A stretch of DNA of 64,000 bases, taken from positions 1,691,166-1,755,165 of the forward strand of contig NZ_OAML01000003.1 of the NCBI RefSeq assembly GCF_900199435.1, in the 5' to 3' direction. Every line of letters starts with the position of its first letter. Position 1 is the stretch's first letter. The position numbers and the translations under genes were made by a program. The notes below the pieces were generated by a model. It ran no database searches. It saw only the letters and a program-made list of their open reading frames with translations, and was not told the DNA's origin. This document shows positions 31,287-41,037 of the stretch, piece after piece. Source of the DNA: Pygmaiobacter massiliensis. Its GTDB lineage: Bacteria > Bacillota > Clostridia > Oscillospirales > Ruminococcaceae.

Positions 31287-31649
31287 ATGATTCGATTCAA
31301 CCACTTTAATTTTAACGTGCTGGACCTGGAGCGAAGCCTTGCTTTTTACAAAGAAGCGCTTGGTCTTGCACCTGTACGCAGCAAAGAAAAACCGGATTTT
31401 ACGCTGGTTTGGCTGGGCGACGGAGAAAGTGATTTCACGCTCGAGCTGACTTATTTGAAAGAACGCAAAGAGCCGTATAACCTGGGCGAGTGCGAATTTC
31501 ATCTGGCTTTTGTAACCGATGACTCCGATGCTTTGCTGGCAAAACACAAGGCCATGGGCTGCGTTGCGCTGGAAAATGAAGCAATGGGCATTTACTTTAT
31601 CACTGACCCCGACGGCTACTGGATTGAAATTGTGCCGGTGCGCGAGTAA
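31287..31649 (+). CDS. VOC family protein (glyoxalase I-like)
   Basis: A 120-residue VOC protein with two beta-alpha-beta modules. It opens FNHFNFNVLDLERSLAFYKEAL and contains FTLELTYL and YFITDPDGYWIEIVP, the metal-ligand His and Glu pattern of lactoylglutathione lyases. It probably detoxifies methylglyoxal or a related dicarbonyl. ATG 31287 is chosen because GGAGG lies about 10 bases upstream. Confidence 0.88.
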   Translation: MIRFNHFNFNVLDLERSLAFYKEALGLAPVRSKEKPDFTLVWLGDGESDFTLELTYLKERKEPYNLGECEFHLAFVTDDSDALLAKHKAMGCVALENEAMGIYFITDPDGYWIEIVPVRE

Positions 31650-31712
31650 GCGAAGTTGCTTTTAGCCGTTGGCTCTTGTCACTGCTATAAAAGCATATTG
31701 CTCTAAAAAATG

Positions 31713-31745
31713 AAAAGCCGCCCGAATAAGGGCGGCTTTTTTGCG
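31713..31745. terminator. Bidirectional terminator
   Basis: AAAAGCCGCCC pairs with GGGCGGCTTTT; it separates the VOC gene from the converging antiporter gene. Confidence 0.92.
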
Positions 31746-31751
31746 TTTGCT

Positions 31752-32930
31752 TTAGATTCCAGCGTCAATTTCGCCAGCTTTTTGCAGCGTCTTTTTGGTA
31801 ATCGCAGGGCCTACCAGCTCGTAAATCAGCGTGCCGCATAAAATAACAGCACGGATGGTTTCTGCATACTGCGGTACCACAGTTTGTGCCACAAACGTAA
31901 GGCCAATGGCAACACCTGCCTGTGGAATCAGCGCAGGGCCAAGATAGCGGCAGACGGTTTTGGGCGCTTTCATCAGCTTAGCGCCCAAAGCGGCACCGGA
32001 CCATTTACCAGCTACGCGCAGCAGCACATAAACGACGCCGATGAGCCCAATAGAGGGCAGAACTGTGATGTTAAGGTCTGCGCCCGAGAGCACAAAGAAC
32101 ATCATAAACAGCGGGGGCGTCAGCTGGTCGCAAAGCGAGTAAACTTCTGCCGAAGTGCGCGAAAGGTTGGTAAAGGTGGCACCCAGTGCCATGCAAAGTA
32201 AAAGCGCCGAAACGTTAAGCGCGGTTGCCAGAGCGCTGCCAAGAAAAACAAAAGCAATGACAAGCGCCAGCCGGGCGTCGCGGTGGGGGAAAAAGCGAAG
32301 CGCAAAGGTGAACACAAATCCAATTCCAATACCGAGCCCCACGGCAAGCAGCACCTCTACCACCGGTGCTGCGATGGAAGCGAGCAGAGAAACGCTTTCG
32401 GTGCTGTTCAGGGTGCCAGCAATGGCCACCGCAAAGCCGAAGGCAACAAGCGCCACGGCATCGTCAATGGCAACCACCGAAAGCAGCGTTTCGGTAACTG
32501 GGCCGCGGGCCTTATATTGTTTGATGACCATAACGGTGGCAGCCGGTGCGGTTGCCGCCGCAATGGCACCCAGTACAATGGCAAACGGAAGTTCGCAACC
32601 TGCCACCAGCAGCCCAAGTGTAACAAAAAGCACCGCAATAATGCTCTCGAAAAAAGCGATAACAATCGGTGTAGCGCCGACTCGCTTAAAATAACTGAAT
32701 TTAAACTCGCCACCGACTGTAAAGGCGATGAAGCCGAGCGCCATATCCGAGATGATGGCAAGGCCTCCTGCGGCTTCTGCAGATAAGATGCCAAGCAGGT
32801 AAGGCCCAATCAGCAAACCACCTAGCAGATAACCGGTGACATCGGGCAGGCGAAGTTTTTTAATAAGTTTTGCAGAGATTAACCCGGCAAACAGGAGTAC
32901 GGCCAGGTCATAAAGAACATTTAATGACAT
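31752..32930 (-). CDS. CPA2-type cation/proton antiporter
   Basis: A 392-residue membrane protein with about 12 hydrophobic segments covering nearly the whole length. PDVTGYLLGGLLIGPYLLG and the central VVAIDDAVALVAFGFA with paired Asp are typical of monovalent cation/proton exchangers of the Kef/NapA group. No RCK (TrkA-N) domain is attached. Instead, a small PII-like protein is encoded 15 bases upstream in the same operon and may take its regulatory place. Confidence 0.87.
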   Translation of the reverse strand: MSLNVLYDLAVLLFAGLISAKLIKKLRLPDVTGYLLGGLLIGPYLLGILSAEAAGGLAIISDMALGFIAFTVGGEFKFSYFKRVGATPIVIAFFESIIAVLFVTLGLLVAGCELPFAIVLGAIAAATAPAATVMVIKQYKARGPVTETLLSVVAIDDAVALVAFGFAVAIAGTLNSTESVSLLASIAAPVVEVLLAVGLGIGIGFVFTFALRFFPHRDARLALVIAFVFLGSALATALNVSALLLCMALGATFTNLSRTSAEVYSLCDQLTPPLFMMFFVLSGADLNITVLPSIGLIGVVYVLLRVAGKWSGAALGAKLMKAPKTVCRYLGPALIPQAGVAIGLTFVAQTVVPQYAETIRAVILCGTLIYELVGPAITKKTLQKAGEIDAGI

Positions 32931-32945
32931 AGGGCTGTACTTCCT

Positions 32946-33278
32946 TTATTCTTTGATACCCTTGATGAAATCAATGGGCAGGGTGAAAACGACACCTGTA
33001 TTGGGTGCATCCAGGTCGATCACTTCATCAATAATGGAAAGCACGACCGGCACGTTTTCGTCTTTCAGCGCCATCAGAATGGTTCGGTTTTCTTCCCGCG
33101 TGGGCTCCATCACCGCGCGCAGGCTGCCCAAAAAAGACCCGTCCATATAATTTTCTAGCGCCATTGCCATGCCACGGCTAGAAAGGATGGTAGCTCCGCG
33201 AATACTATGCCGCTCAAACTTTTCGAGCAGATGCTCCAGCTCTTCTACCTTGTTTAAAATAAGGACCAAAAGTTTCAT
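32946..33278 (-). CDS. Small PII-fold-like regulator
   Basis: A 110-residue protein. Its ferredoxin-like pattern (MKLLVLILNKVEELEHLLEK, GATILSSRGMA, VPVVLSIIDEVI, NTGVVFTLPIDFIKG) resembles P-II-like signalling proteins, but the T-loop uridylylation Tyr is not evident. It is the first gene of a two-gene operon with the cation/proton antiporter. PII-like proteins often bind adenine nucleotides and bicarbonate or c-di-AMP, so gating of the antiporter is likely, though inferred. A good ribosome site (GGAGG) precedes it. Confidence 0.7.
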   Translation of the reverse strand: MKLLVLILNKVEELEHLLEKFERHSIRGATILSSRGMAMALENYMDGSFLGSLRAVMEPTREENRTILMALKDENVPVVLSIIDEVIDLDAPNTGVVFTLPIDFIKGIKE

Positions 33279-33394
33279 GATTTACCTCCTCAAATCCAAA
33301 ATTAGTTTTAGGATTCGCCAAAACACAAGCGCCCCTATTGTAACATTTGAATTTCACAAATGCAAATTTTGCGGAAAAGTTGCAGATTATGCAA

Positions 33395-33426
33395 ATACCG
33401 CCGCACTTTATATGCGGCGGTATTGA
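33395..33426. terminator. Hairpin after the ABC permease gene
   Basis: AATACCGCCGCA pairs with TGCGGCGGTATT (12 bp, CTTTATA loop). On the minus strand only a short T run follows. Confidence 0.7.
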
Positions 33427-33448
33427 AGAAAGTGAAATTAAATATCGC

Positions 33449-36400
33449 TTATTCCGGTGCTTTTAAGCTTTCTACCATGCTAATACCAGAAAGTTTGGGG
33501 CGCATAACGAGCGCAACCACCAGGCTGAACAGCAGTGTTAGTACTGCGGCATAAAGGTAGCTCGGGGCATAAATCGAACGGCCGAACATGACCATATCAA
33601 TTTCTGCCGTTCGGATGACAAATTGGTGCAAAAACACACCAAGTATCAGCCCGACCCCTGTGCCAAATAGTGATAGCACCGCCGTTTCACGGTAGATATA
33701 AGCGGCGACCTCACGGTCATAGAATCCGAGCACTTTAATGGTTGCCAGTTCTTTTTCACGCTCGGTAATGTTGATGTTGGTCAGGTTGTAGAGCACCACG
33801 AATGCCAGTGCGCCCGCGCTGACAATCAGTACCACCACAATCGAGTTGATGCTGCGAATGCTGTTTGCAAAGCTGGTCGAGAGCTCGCTGGTAAACTGCA
33901 CACCGGCGACATCGCGGCATTTCAGCAGTTTTTCCGACAGTGTGTTCTGTAGGTTTGCATCTTCGGTAGCACGGCAAAGCAGCAGGTTGGGGTCAGCCGT
34001 TTGGCTAAACGCTTTCTCATAAGCACTGCGCGAAATAAAGAGGTAGTGCGATACATAGTTTTCGCAAATATCCGTGATAGTAAACACGGCTTTGCGATTA
34101 TCGCTATTGGTAATTGTCACCTCATCGCCTACAGCAAGCCCCTGGCGCGCTGCAAACTTTTCGGTTACTACCACGGCATTATCATCGAATACCACGGGGA
34201 TATTGTTGGTGCGGTGGCGGAAGGTGAAGAACTCAGTGTACTTTTCGGCATCTTGGGGCACCAGCAAAGAAATGCTGTCTTTCGGCTTGCCGGAGGCGGG
34301 AACAACAGTCCATTCCTCCTGCAACACCGCAAGGTGGTCCTGCACGAGCTCTTTATCATTGAGCAGAGCGTTAAGGTCACGCCCGTTCAATGCATCAGTG
34401 TTTTTCAGCGGAACCATCAAATTGTAGTTGTAAAGGTCATCAAATTGTTTCGAAACGATGTCCGAAATAGAATCTTTGACACCAAAGCCGGTCACCAGCA
34501 AAGCGGTACAGCCGGCGATGCCGATGACGGTCATGAAAAAGCGCTTTTTGTAGCGAATCAGGTTACGCGCGGTGACCTTATGTGTGAATTTCAGACGACG
34601 CCACACAAACGGCATGCTCTCTAAGAAGATGCGCTTGCCAGCCTTGGGGGCTTTGGGCAGCATCAGCCGCGCTGGCACCTCTTTCAGCTCTGCCCAGCAG
34701 GCGTTAACCGTAGCAAGCAGCACGCAGATGGTCATTGCAGCTGCGGAGGTGATGCAGATAGGCCAGTCAAACGGTGTAACCGCTTTGGGTATTTCGTACA
34801 TGATATTGTACGCGTTGATAATCAAGGAGGGGAAGAGCCGAATGCCGACGGCTAGCCCGGCAGCACTGCCCAGTACACCGGCTAGCCCGGCATAAAGCAG
34901 ATATTTCAGCATGATTTTGCTGTTGGAATAGCCGAGCGCTTTTAAGGTGCCGATTTGGATACGCTCCTCTTCCACCATGCGGGTCATGGTGGTCAGTGCT
35001 ACCAGTGCCGCAACCAGGAAGAAGAACACGGGGAAAACGCGGGCAATTGCTTCAATCTTATCCGCATTAGAAGCGTAGCTTGCAAAGCTCAGGTTATCAG
35101 AACGGTCAAAAATATACCATTCGCAGTTTCCAATGTCGCGCAATTTTGCTTCGGCATCGAGAATCTCTTCCTCTGCGTCAGAAAGTTTCTGGTCCGCTTC
35201 GGCTTTTTTTTCGGTATATTCTTTTTCACCGTCCGCATATTGCACCCGGGCATCGCTCAGCTTTTTCTCAGCATCTGCCACTTCAGCACGGGCATCCAAC
35301 AGCGCTTTGTCGGCCTGGATAAACCCGTTCTGGGCTGCAATTATGGTTGCGTTTAGCTCTTTCTCTTTTTGGCCGAGCAGGGTCTCCTGCTGCGCAAGAG
35401 CACTGTCCTGTGCCTGAATCTGGGTCAGCGCAGCGCTGTACTGTTGCTTGCCGGCTTCCAGCGCGGCACGCGCAGTTTCGGTGGTCTGGCCTTGGGCCGC
35501 GATTGCGTTTAGCCCAGCCTGCAAGGCTGTTAGCTGGGCTGCGGTTTCAGGGCTGGTGGGGCCAACGGCTGCGATAACTTGCGGCAAGAGTGCCAGCGCC
35601 TCTGCATCAGAGCCATCGTTTACCGGCAGGCCAATAGAGGTTGCCAGCTGGAATAGCGCTGCCTTTCCGGTTTCCAAACCGGCGATTTGCGTTTCCTGCG
35701 CGGTAAGCTGGGCAAGGGTTTGCTCCAGTTTGGTGTAAGCGGCAGTGATTTTTGCACGGCCCTCGTTTGCGGCGGTGCGCGCTTCGGTTAGCGCTTTCTG
35801 CGCGGTGGGAATCTGCTGTGCAAAGAGGTCTTTGTTTCGGTCCAGATCGGTCTGGCCGTCAATAATGGCCTGCTTGCCGTCTGCAAGCTTTTTCTCGCCA
35901 TCCGCAATTTCTCGGCGTGCAGTTGCCAGCTCTTTTTCTGCATCGGCCAGCTTTTTCTCTGCCTCGGCACGGGCATCGGCCAACTCTACTTTTGCATCCA
36001 TAAGCTGGGTTTTTGCATCGCCAACCACTTCGTCATAACGCAAGGGAGCACGCTCGTTGCCCAGTGCTTCCAAAGTAGTGCTCACTTTTTCTACAAGCGC
36101 ATCATAGTCGGCAGAAAAAGCGTTGTTTTCTAAAGCGCCTTCCAGCGTGAGATAAAACCCGGTATAAATTTCGCTCGAAAAGCTGGAATCCGGCGTGTAA
36201 GCCATCATGCTTACCGTGCCGTTGCCAAGCGTAGAATGTTCCCGCTCGACTGACATATAGTAAGCTGTTTTGGCAATGCCGACAACTTCAAAATCTTTGA
36301 CGGCGAAGGTGTCTTCCGGGGATTCATTCGAAGCGTCCAGGCTCAGTCGGTCGCCCACTTTTGCAGGCAAACCGGTCAATGTGCTGGATTGCAGCAGAAC

Positions 36401-36817
36401 ACATTCACCGGCTTTTTCGGGCATGCGCCCTTCTATGAGCTGAAGCTGGTTCATATACGCCGGGTTTTCGGCGGAAGTATCGGCCGGTAGGCTGTGCATA
36501 CGGGTCACCAGCGTCTGCCCAAGGGGCAGGGTCAGCAACACGTCGCTGTCATAAACGGGGGCTATTGCCTTTATGCCCTCTATCTGTTTTACCGCAGCCA
36601 AATCGTCGTCTGTTAGCCCAAGGGTAGAGAGCAGGCGTACGTCCATCATATTGGTGTCGTCGCAGTACCCGTCGGCAGAAAGCCGCATATCCGGTGTGGT
36701 GGAGAGCAGCCCGGACAAAAAGCCGACGCCGAGCGCTACGATGGCAAAGATGGACAGAAAGCGCGGCAGCGAGCTTTTAACGGTGCGCAGAATGCTTTTT
36801 CGGTATGTTCTGTTCAA
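33449..36817 (-). CDS. FtsX-like ABC permease with large coiled-coil insert
   Basis: A 1122-residue permease with an FtsX-type domain in each half. An N-terminal helix (about 18-40) is followed by a MacB-like periplasmic part. Residues of about 270-600 form a long Ala/Glu/Lys-rich heptad region (EAEKKLADAEKELATARREI and repeats) that must be an extracellular coiled coil. Two clusters of three membrane helices come after it (about 630-760 and 1000-1110). Such proteins, paired with a LolD/MacB-type ATPase, export or sense peptides or lipids. The start is TTG at 36817, three bases after the ATPase stop. Confidence 0.87.
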   Translation of the reverse strand: MNRTYRKSILRTVKSSLPRFLSIFAIVALGVGFLSGLLSTTPDMRLSADGYCDDTNMMDVRLLSTLGLTDDDLAAVKQIEGIKAIAPVYDSDVLLTLPLGQTLVTRMHSLPADTSAENPAYMNQLQLIEGRMPEKAGECVLLQSSTLTGLPAKVGDRLSLDASNESPEDTFAVKDFEVVGIAKTAYYMSVEREHSTLGNGTVSMMAYTPDSSFSSEIYTGFYLTLEGALENNAFSADYDALVEKVSTTLEALGNERAPLRYDEVVGDAKTQLMDAKVELADARAEAEKKLADAEKELATARREIADGEKKLADGKQAIIDGQTDLDRNKDLFAQQIPTAQKALTEARTAANEGRAKITAAYTKLEQTLAQLTAQETQIAGLETGKAALFQLATSIGLPVNDGSDAEALALLPQVIAAVGPTSPETAAQLTALQAGLNAIAAQGQTTETARAALEAGKQQYSAALTQIQAQDSALAQQETLLGQKEKELNATIIAAQNGFIQADKALLDARAEVADAEKKLSDARVQYADGEKEYTEKKAEADQKLSDAEEEILDAEAKLRDIGNCEWYIFDRSDNLSFASYASNADKIEAIARVFPVFFFLVAALVALTTMTRMVEEERIQIGTLKALGYSNSKIMLKYLLYAGLAGVLGSAAGLAVGIRLFPSLIINAYNIMYEIPKAVTPFDWPICITSAAAMTICVLLATVNACWAELKEVPARLMLPKAPKAGKRIFLESMPFVWRRLKFTHKVTARNLIRYKKRFFMTVIGIAGCTALLVTGFGVKDSISDIVSKQFDDLYNYNLMVPLKNTDALNGRDLNALLNDKELVQDHLAVLQEEWTVVPASGKPKDSISLLVPQDAEKYTEFFTFRHRTNNIPVVFDDNAVVVTEKFAARQGLAVGDEVTITNSDNRKAVFTITDICENYVSHYLFISRSAYEKAFSQTADPNLLLCRATEDANLQNTLSEKLLKCRDVAGVQFTSELSTSFANSIRSINSIVVVLIVSAGALAFVVLYNLTNINITEREKELATIKVLGFYDREVAAYIYRETAVLSLFGTGVGLILGVFLHQFVIRTAEIDMVMFGRSIYAPSYLYAAVLTLLFSLVVALVMRPKLSGISMVESLKAPE

Positions 36818-36820
36818 AGC

Positions 36821-37525
36821 TTACCACTCAATCCTTTCCACCGGAATAGGGTTGGGGTTGACTTCGTTCGAAATCGCCTTGCCGCTGTTGATGCGAATCA
36901 CCCGGTCTGCCATTGCGGTGAGCGCGCTGTTATGTGTAATGACAATGACGGTGCGCCCGGTACGGCGGCAGGTATCCTGCAAAAGCTGAAGCACCTGTTT
37001 GCCGGTCTGGTAATCCAGTGCGCCGGTTGGCTCGTCACAAAGCAGTATTTTAGGATTTTTGGCAAGTGCACGGGCAATTGCAACGCGCTGCTGCTCACCG
37101 CCCGAAAGCTGTGCCGGGAAGTTGCCAAGACGCTCACCAAGGCCGACTTCAATTAAAGTTTCTTTAGCGTCCAGCGGCTCGCGGCAAATTTCGCTTGCCA
37201 GCTCTACGTTTTCCAGTGCGGTCAGGTTTTGCACCAGGTTGTAGAACTGAAAAACAAAGCCTACATCATACCGGCGATATTGGGTAAGCTGCTTTTTGTT
37301 ATAGCTGGAAATCAGCGCCCCATCCAGCAGAATACGCCCTTCGTCGCAGCCATCCATGCCGCCAAGCATATTTAGCACGGTGGTTTTACCTGCACCGGAA
37401 GGGCCAACAATAATGCAGAACTCTCCCTGTTCGATGTGAAAGCTGACGTGATCGGCCGCGGCGATTTTCACCTCGCCCATCTGGTAATACTTGCATACGT
37501 TCTCAAATGTTACAAAGGAACTCAA
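36821..37525 (-). CDS. ABC transporter ATP-binding protein (MacB/LolD-type)
   Basis: A 234-residue ATPase with Walker [11 protein letters not shown]-loop region [13 protein letters not shown], signature [15 protein letters not shown], Walker [13 protein letters not shown] and H-loop ITHNSAL. It energises the FtsX-type permease directly downstream. I start it at TTG 37525 because GGAGGTGA ends five bases before; that ribosome site overlaps the stop of the aldo-keto reductase gene. Confidence 0.92.
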   Translation of the reverse strand: MSSFVTFENVCKYYQMGEVKIAAADHVSFHIEQGEFCIIVGPSGAGKTTVLNMLGGMDGCDEGRILLDGALISSYNKKQLTQYRRYDVGFVFQFYNLVQNLTALENVELASEICREPLDAKETLIEVGLGERLGNFPAQLSGGEQQRVAIARALAKNPKILLCDEPTGALDYQTGKQVLQLLQDTCRRTGRTVIVITHNSALTAMADRVIRINSGKAISNEVNPNPIPVERIEW

Positions 37526-37530
37526 ACGGG

Positions 37531-38541
37531 TCACCTCCAAAACGCAGGTTGCCCTGCGCAGATAATTTCTATTTTTTGTAGTTCTTGTGTAGTAAAAGGC
37601 GCGGCGTTTAGCGCCCTCAGGTTATCCAGAATCTGTGCCGGGCGCGATGCGCCAATCAGCACGCTGGTTACCTCGTCGCGGCGCAGTACCCATGCCAGTG
37701 CCATCTGGGCAAGGCTTTGTCCGCGTTGCTGCGCCAATTCATTCAGCGCGGTAATCTGGGTAAGCCGCTGCTCAGTTAAGGCACTGGACTTCAAAAAGGC
37801 CTCCCGCGCCATGCGGCTATCCTCGGGTACACCGTGCAGGTAGCGATTGGTCAGCATACCCTGAAAAAGCGGAGAAAAGCAAATCAGCCCAAAACCTTCG
37901 TCCTGCGCGGCTTGCAGCAGGCCGTTTTCTTCGATGCGGCGGTCCATAATGGAATACCGCGACTGGTTGAGCACAAAGGGGCAATGCAGGTCACGCAAAA
38001 GCGAGGCTGCTTTTCGAGACTGCTCGCCGTCGTAATTGCTGATGCCGGCATAAAGTGCTTTGCCGCTGTGTACCGCTGCGGCCAGTGCGCCCATCGTTTC
38101 TTCCAGCGGGGTGTCCGGGTCAAACCGGTGCGAGTAAAAGATGTCCACATAATCAAGGCCAAGGCGCTGCAAGCTTTGGTCCAGACTTGCAAGCATGGCT
38201 TTGCGGCTGCCCCATTCGCCATAGGGCCCCTCCCACATATGGTAACCCGCTTTGGTAGAGATACAAAGCTCGTCGCGGTAAGGCTTAAAGTCCAGTGCCA
38301 GCAGGCGTCCAAAATTCTCTTCGGCACTACCTGGTACCGGCCCATAATTGTTTGCAAGGTCAAAATGTATAATGCCTGCGTCAAACGCGCAGCGCAGCAT
38401 GGCGCGCATTGTGTCAAAGTTATCTACGCTGCCAAAATTGTGCCACAATCCCAGGCTAAGGGCGGGCAGCCGCAGGCCGGTTTTACCTGCGCGTTGATAA
38501 GGCATTGTTTGATAACGCGTGTCAGCTGCCAGGTATTCCAT
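37531..38541 (-). CDS. Aldo-keto reductase (YghZ-like)
   Basis: A 336-residue AKR close to YghZ/Gpr, which reduces L-glyceraldehyde 3-phosphate and methylglyoxal. Catalytic tetrad elements are FDLANNYGP (Asp, Tyr), STKAGYHM (Lys) and FYSHRFDPDTP (His). The C-terminal SVLIGASRPAQILDN binds NADPH. It is the first gene of an operon with an ABC exporter; its stop overlaps the exporter's ribosome site. The pairing with an exporter is unusual for a metabolic reductase. AAGGAGT precedes the ATG. Confidence 0.9.
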   Translation of the reverse strand: MEYLAADTRYQTMPYQRAGKTGLRLPALSLGLWHNFGSVDNFDTMRAMLRCAFDAGIIHFDLANNYGPVPGSAEENFGRLLALDFKPYRDELCISTKAGYHMWEGPYGEWGSRKAMLASLDQSLQRLGLDYVDIFYSHRFDPDTPLEETMGALAAAVHSGKALYAGISNYDGEQSRKAASLLRDLHCPFVLNQSRYSIMDRRIEENGLLQAAQDEGFGLICFSPLFQGMLTNRYLHGVPEDSRMAREAFLKSSALTEQRLTQITALNELAQQRGQSLAQMALAWVLRRDEVTSVLIGASRPAQILDNLRALNAAPFTTQELQKIEIICAGQPAFWR

Positions 38542-38819
38542 GGTTTTACTCCTTAAAATTAATACTTATATTCCTATATGCTTCATTTTATTCTATTCTT
38601 TCCCGAAAGGTTTGGCAATACAAAAACTGTAGTAAAATAACGGCTTTCCACGATAAAGGAAGAATTTTCCACAAATAGCGCCTAACATGTTGAAAACCCG
38701 GGCGCGAAACCCCAAAACACTGCGATGTTTCGAGCCGATTTTTAAACAGCCTGTCCTAGAATGACAAAAGAAAACAAACCGCGCGCTCTACGGTGCGCAT
38801 TCGGAAAGGGAGAGAAAAG
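38542..38819. other. Divergent promoter region upstream of spoIIE
   Basis: No gene. TAGAAT near 38757 is a possible -10 for the spoIIE-like gene. I could not identify a convincing Spo0A box by eye. Confidence 0.3.
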
Positions 38820-40871
38820 ATGATCAACCTCGCACAGGAGGGGCTGCGCCAGCAGGTCAAAAAAGCTCTGGGGGATGCCGCCCCCTATACCAAGCGGCTT
38901 GGGGCGGCTGCAGCCGCAGCATTGCTTGCAAGTACGCCGGTGCTTGGCGGAATTGCCCCGTTTGGGCCGGCGCTTACAGCAGCAGCCCCCGCGGCAGCGC
39001 TGCCCTTTGTGGCAGCGGGCGCAGTGCTTGGCTGTGTGCTGGGGCTACCATTTGCCGCAAGTGGCGGGTTGGTGGCGGCCTGTGTGGTAGCACTTTGCCT
39101 TCGGTTTGCTATGCAGCGCTTTGCACCGGACAAGCCCGGTGTGCTGATTTCTGCCTGCGGCAGTGCGCTAACCCTGCTTGTGGCAGAGATGCTCTCGCAG
39201 CTGCGGCTGGGTGCCAGTATAGAAAAAACCTTTGCCGCTTTTGCGGAAGCAGCCCTGTTAACAGGGTTTGCGCTGCTTGGCAGTGTGGTGTTGGTTGCCG
39301 CGAAACGTGGTTTGCCGGGCCTCACAGGTAATGCTCGTTTTGCTGTGCTTGCTTGGGGCATGGCGGTGGTCGCTGCCCTTTGCCGTGTTTCACTGCTTTG
39401 GGTCAGCCTTGGGGTAGTGGTCTCTGGCGCTCTGGTCTGCTGCCTCGCTTTTGCGGAGGACGCTAAAACCCTCTACGTTGCAGTTGCTGCTGGGGTCGGC
39501 ATCATCGCATACGATACCCGTTTGGCACCGTTTGCGATAGGCATGGGTCTGGGGGCTTTGCTTGCCATGGCACTGCATGGTGCGCGCAGCCGTATGGCAG
39601 TGGGCTATTGTGCGGGTGCCTGTTTTGGCATGCTGCTTTGCCACGGCAGTGCCATGCTGTTGGCTTGTTTTGCCAACGGCTTACTGAGCGCTGTTCTCTT
39701 TTTATTGCTGCCAGACAAGCTGGTAACGTTGGTTGCCGGCGTAGAAGAAGGGGAAAAGGGCCGCCTTGCGGCTGCTTCTACCCGAGTGCGGCAGCTGGGC
39801 AACGCACTTTGCGATGTGGCAGATACCGTACGCGAAGTGTGCCGTACCATTCCGCAAAAAACAGAAATTGGTGAGCTGCCGGATTATCTGACCGACAGCC
39901 TGTGCCGCAACTGCAAAAACAACTGCAATTGCTGGGTGGCGAATGCCAACACGATGATGGACGGAATGAATGCGCTGCAAAGTTGGGTGGCAGCCGGCAG
40001 CGCTGTAACTCCGCAAACTTTACCCGAGCAGGTCTCTACCTGCTGCATCAAACCGTATGATCTTTGCCGTGCACTGAACGAGTATAGCTCAGAGCGGCTT
40101 GCGCTGCGCTGCGCGGCTACCAAGTCTGACGCGCTGCGTACCGCCGTAACAAGCCAGCTTTCGGTGATGTCGCAAGCACTTGCCACCGTAGCAAAAGAGC
40201 TGGCATCCCCGGCACCGCTGCGAGCTAAATATCGCATTGAAACAGCGAGTGCCGGTGCCGCCGCCGAGGGCGTTTCTGCCGACGTAGTGCGCAGCTTTTC
40301 AGGTATGCGCAGCCAGGCACATCTTTTGCTGTGCGATGGCATGGGCGTAGGCCGTGCTGCAGCAGTGGATGGTACCCTTGCGGCTAGCCTTGCCCGGCAG
40401 TTGCTGGAAGCCGGCTTTGATGCCGTTTCCACCGTGCGGCTGATTAATATTGCGCTTTCGCTGCCGGAAGGGGAGGCAGGCGCAACCATTGACATTTTGA
40501 CAGTAGATCTCGCACGCGGCATCTGCCGTGTCTATAAAGCGGGTGGTGCGCCTACTTATTTTGTCCGCAGCGGGCGGGTAGGCAGCCTTTCTTCCGAGAC
40601 TTTGCCGGTCGGCATTTTAGACGAAGTACGTGGCAGCGAAACCAAGCTGGACCTTGGCGCAGGCGATGTTGCGGTGATGGTAAGCGATGGCATGCTTGCA
40701 GCGGGGGATATCTGGATTCAGATGGAGCTGCAGCGCGTTTGGGAGAGCACCCCACAAAATATTGCAGACACGCTGCTGGATGGTGCAAAAAAACGACGCG
40801 GTGCCCGTGCAGATGATATGACAGTTGCGGTAATGCGCATTGTGCCGATTACAGAAGATCCGATGATGTGA
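38820..40871 (+). CDS. spoIIE: Stage II sporulation protein E (SpoIIE-like phosphatase)
   Basis: A 683-residue protein with about ten N-terminal membrane helices (up to roughly residue 300), a central linker, a Cys cluster SLCRNCKNNCNCW near 360, and a C-terminal PP2C-type phosphatase. Metal-site motifs are LLLCDGMGVGRAA and VMVSDGMLAAGD. SpoIIE dephosphorylates SpoIIAA at the asymmetric septum to free sigma-F, and it marks the organism as a spore former. It is somewhat shorter than the Bacillus protein. AAAGGGAGAG precedes the ATG. Confidence 0.93.
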   Translation: MINLAQEGLRQQVKKALGDAAPYTKRLGAAAAAALLASTPVLGGIAPFGPALTAAAPAAALPFVAAGAVLGCVLGLPFAASGGLVAACVVALCLRFAMQRFAPDKPGVLISACGSALTLLVAEMLSQLRLGASIEKTFAAFAEAALLTGFALLGSVVLVAAKRGLPGLTGNARFAVLAWGMAVVAALCRVSLLWVSLGVVVSGALVCCLAFAEDAKTLYVAVAAGVGIIAYDTRLAPFAIGMGLGALLAMALHGARSRMAVGYCAGACFGMLLCHGSAMLLACFANGLLSAVLFLLLPDKLVTLVAGVEEGEKGRLAAASTRVRQLGNALCDVADTVREVCRTIPQKTEIGELPDYLTDSLCRNCKNNCNCWVANANTMMDGMNALQSWVAAGSAVTPQTLPEQVSTCCIKPYDLCRALNEYSSERLALRCAATKSDALRTAVTSQLSVMSQALATVAKELASPAPLRAKYRIETASAGAAAEGVSADVVRSFSGMRSQAHLLLCDGMGVGRAAAVDGTLAASLARQLLEAGFDAVSTVRLINIALSLPEGEAGATIDILTVDLARGICRVYKAGGAPTYFVRSGRVGSLSSETLPVGILDEVRGSETKLDLGAGDVAVMVSDGMLAAGDIWIQMELQRVWESTPQNIADTLLDGAKKRRGARADDMTVAVMRIVPITEDPMM

Positions 40872-40993
40872 AAATTATAGTTATAACACGGTAACGCAAA
40901 GATATGCCAGGCAGCGAGCAAAAAGGCTTACGCTGCCTCAATGCTTATCGAAAATAGGGCATGCAATACTGCTTAGGTTTTGCAACAAAAATT

Positions 40994-41032
40994 AAAAGCC
41001 CGGCCTGTTAAAATACAGTTGCCGGGCTTTTT
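40994..41032. terminator. Bidirectional terminator
   Basis: AAAAGCCCGGC pairs with GCCGGGCTTTT, with an inner CTGT/ACAG stem. It separates spoIIE from the converging HPr-like gene. Confidence 0.92.
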
Positions 41033-41037
41033 GAGTG

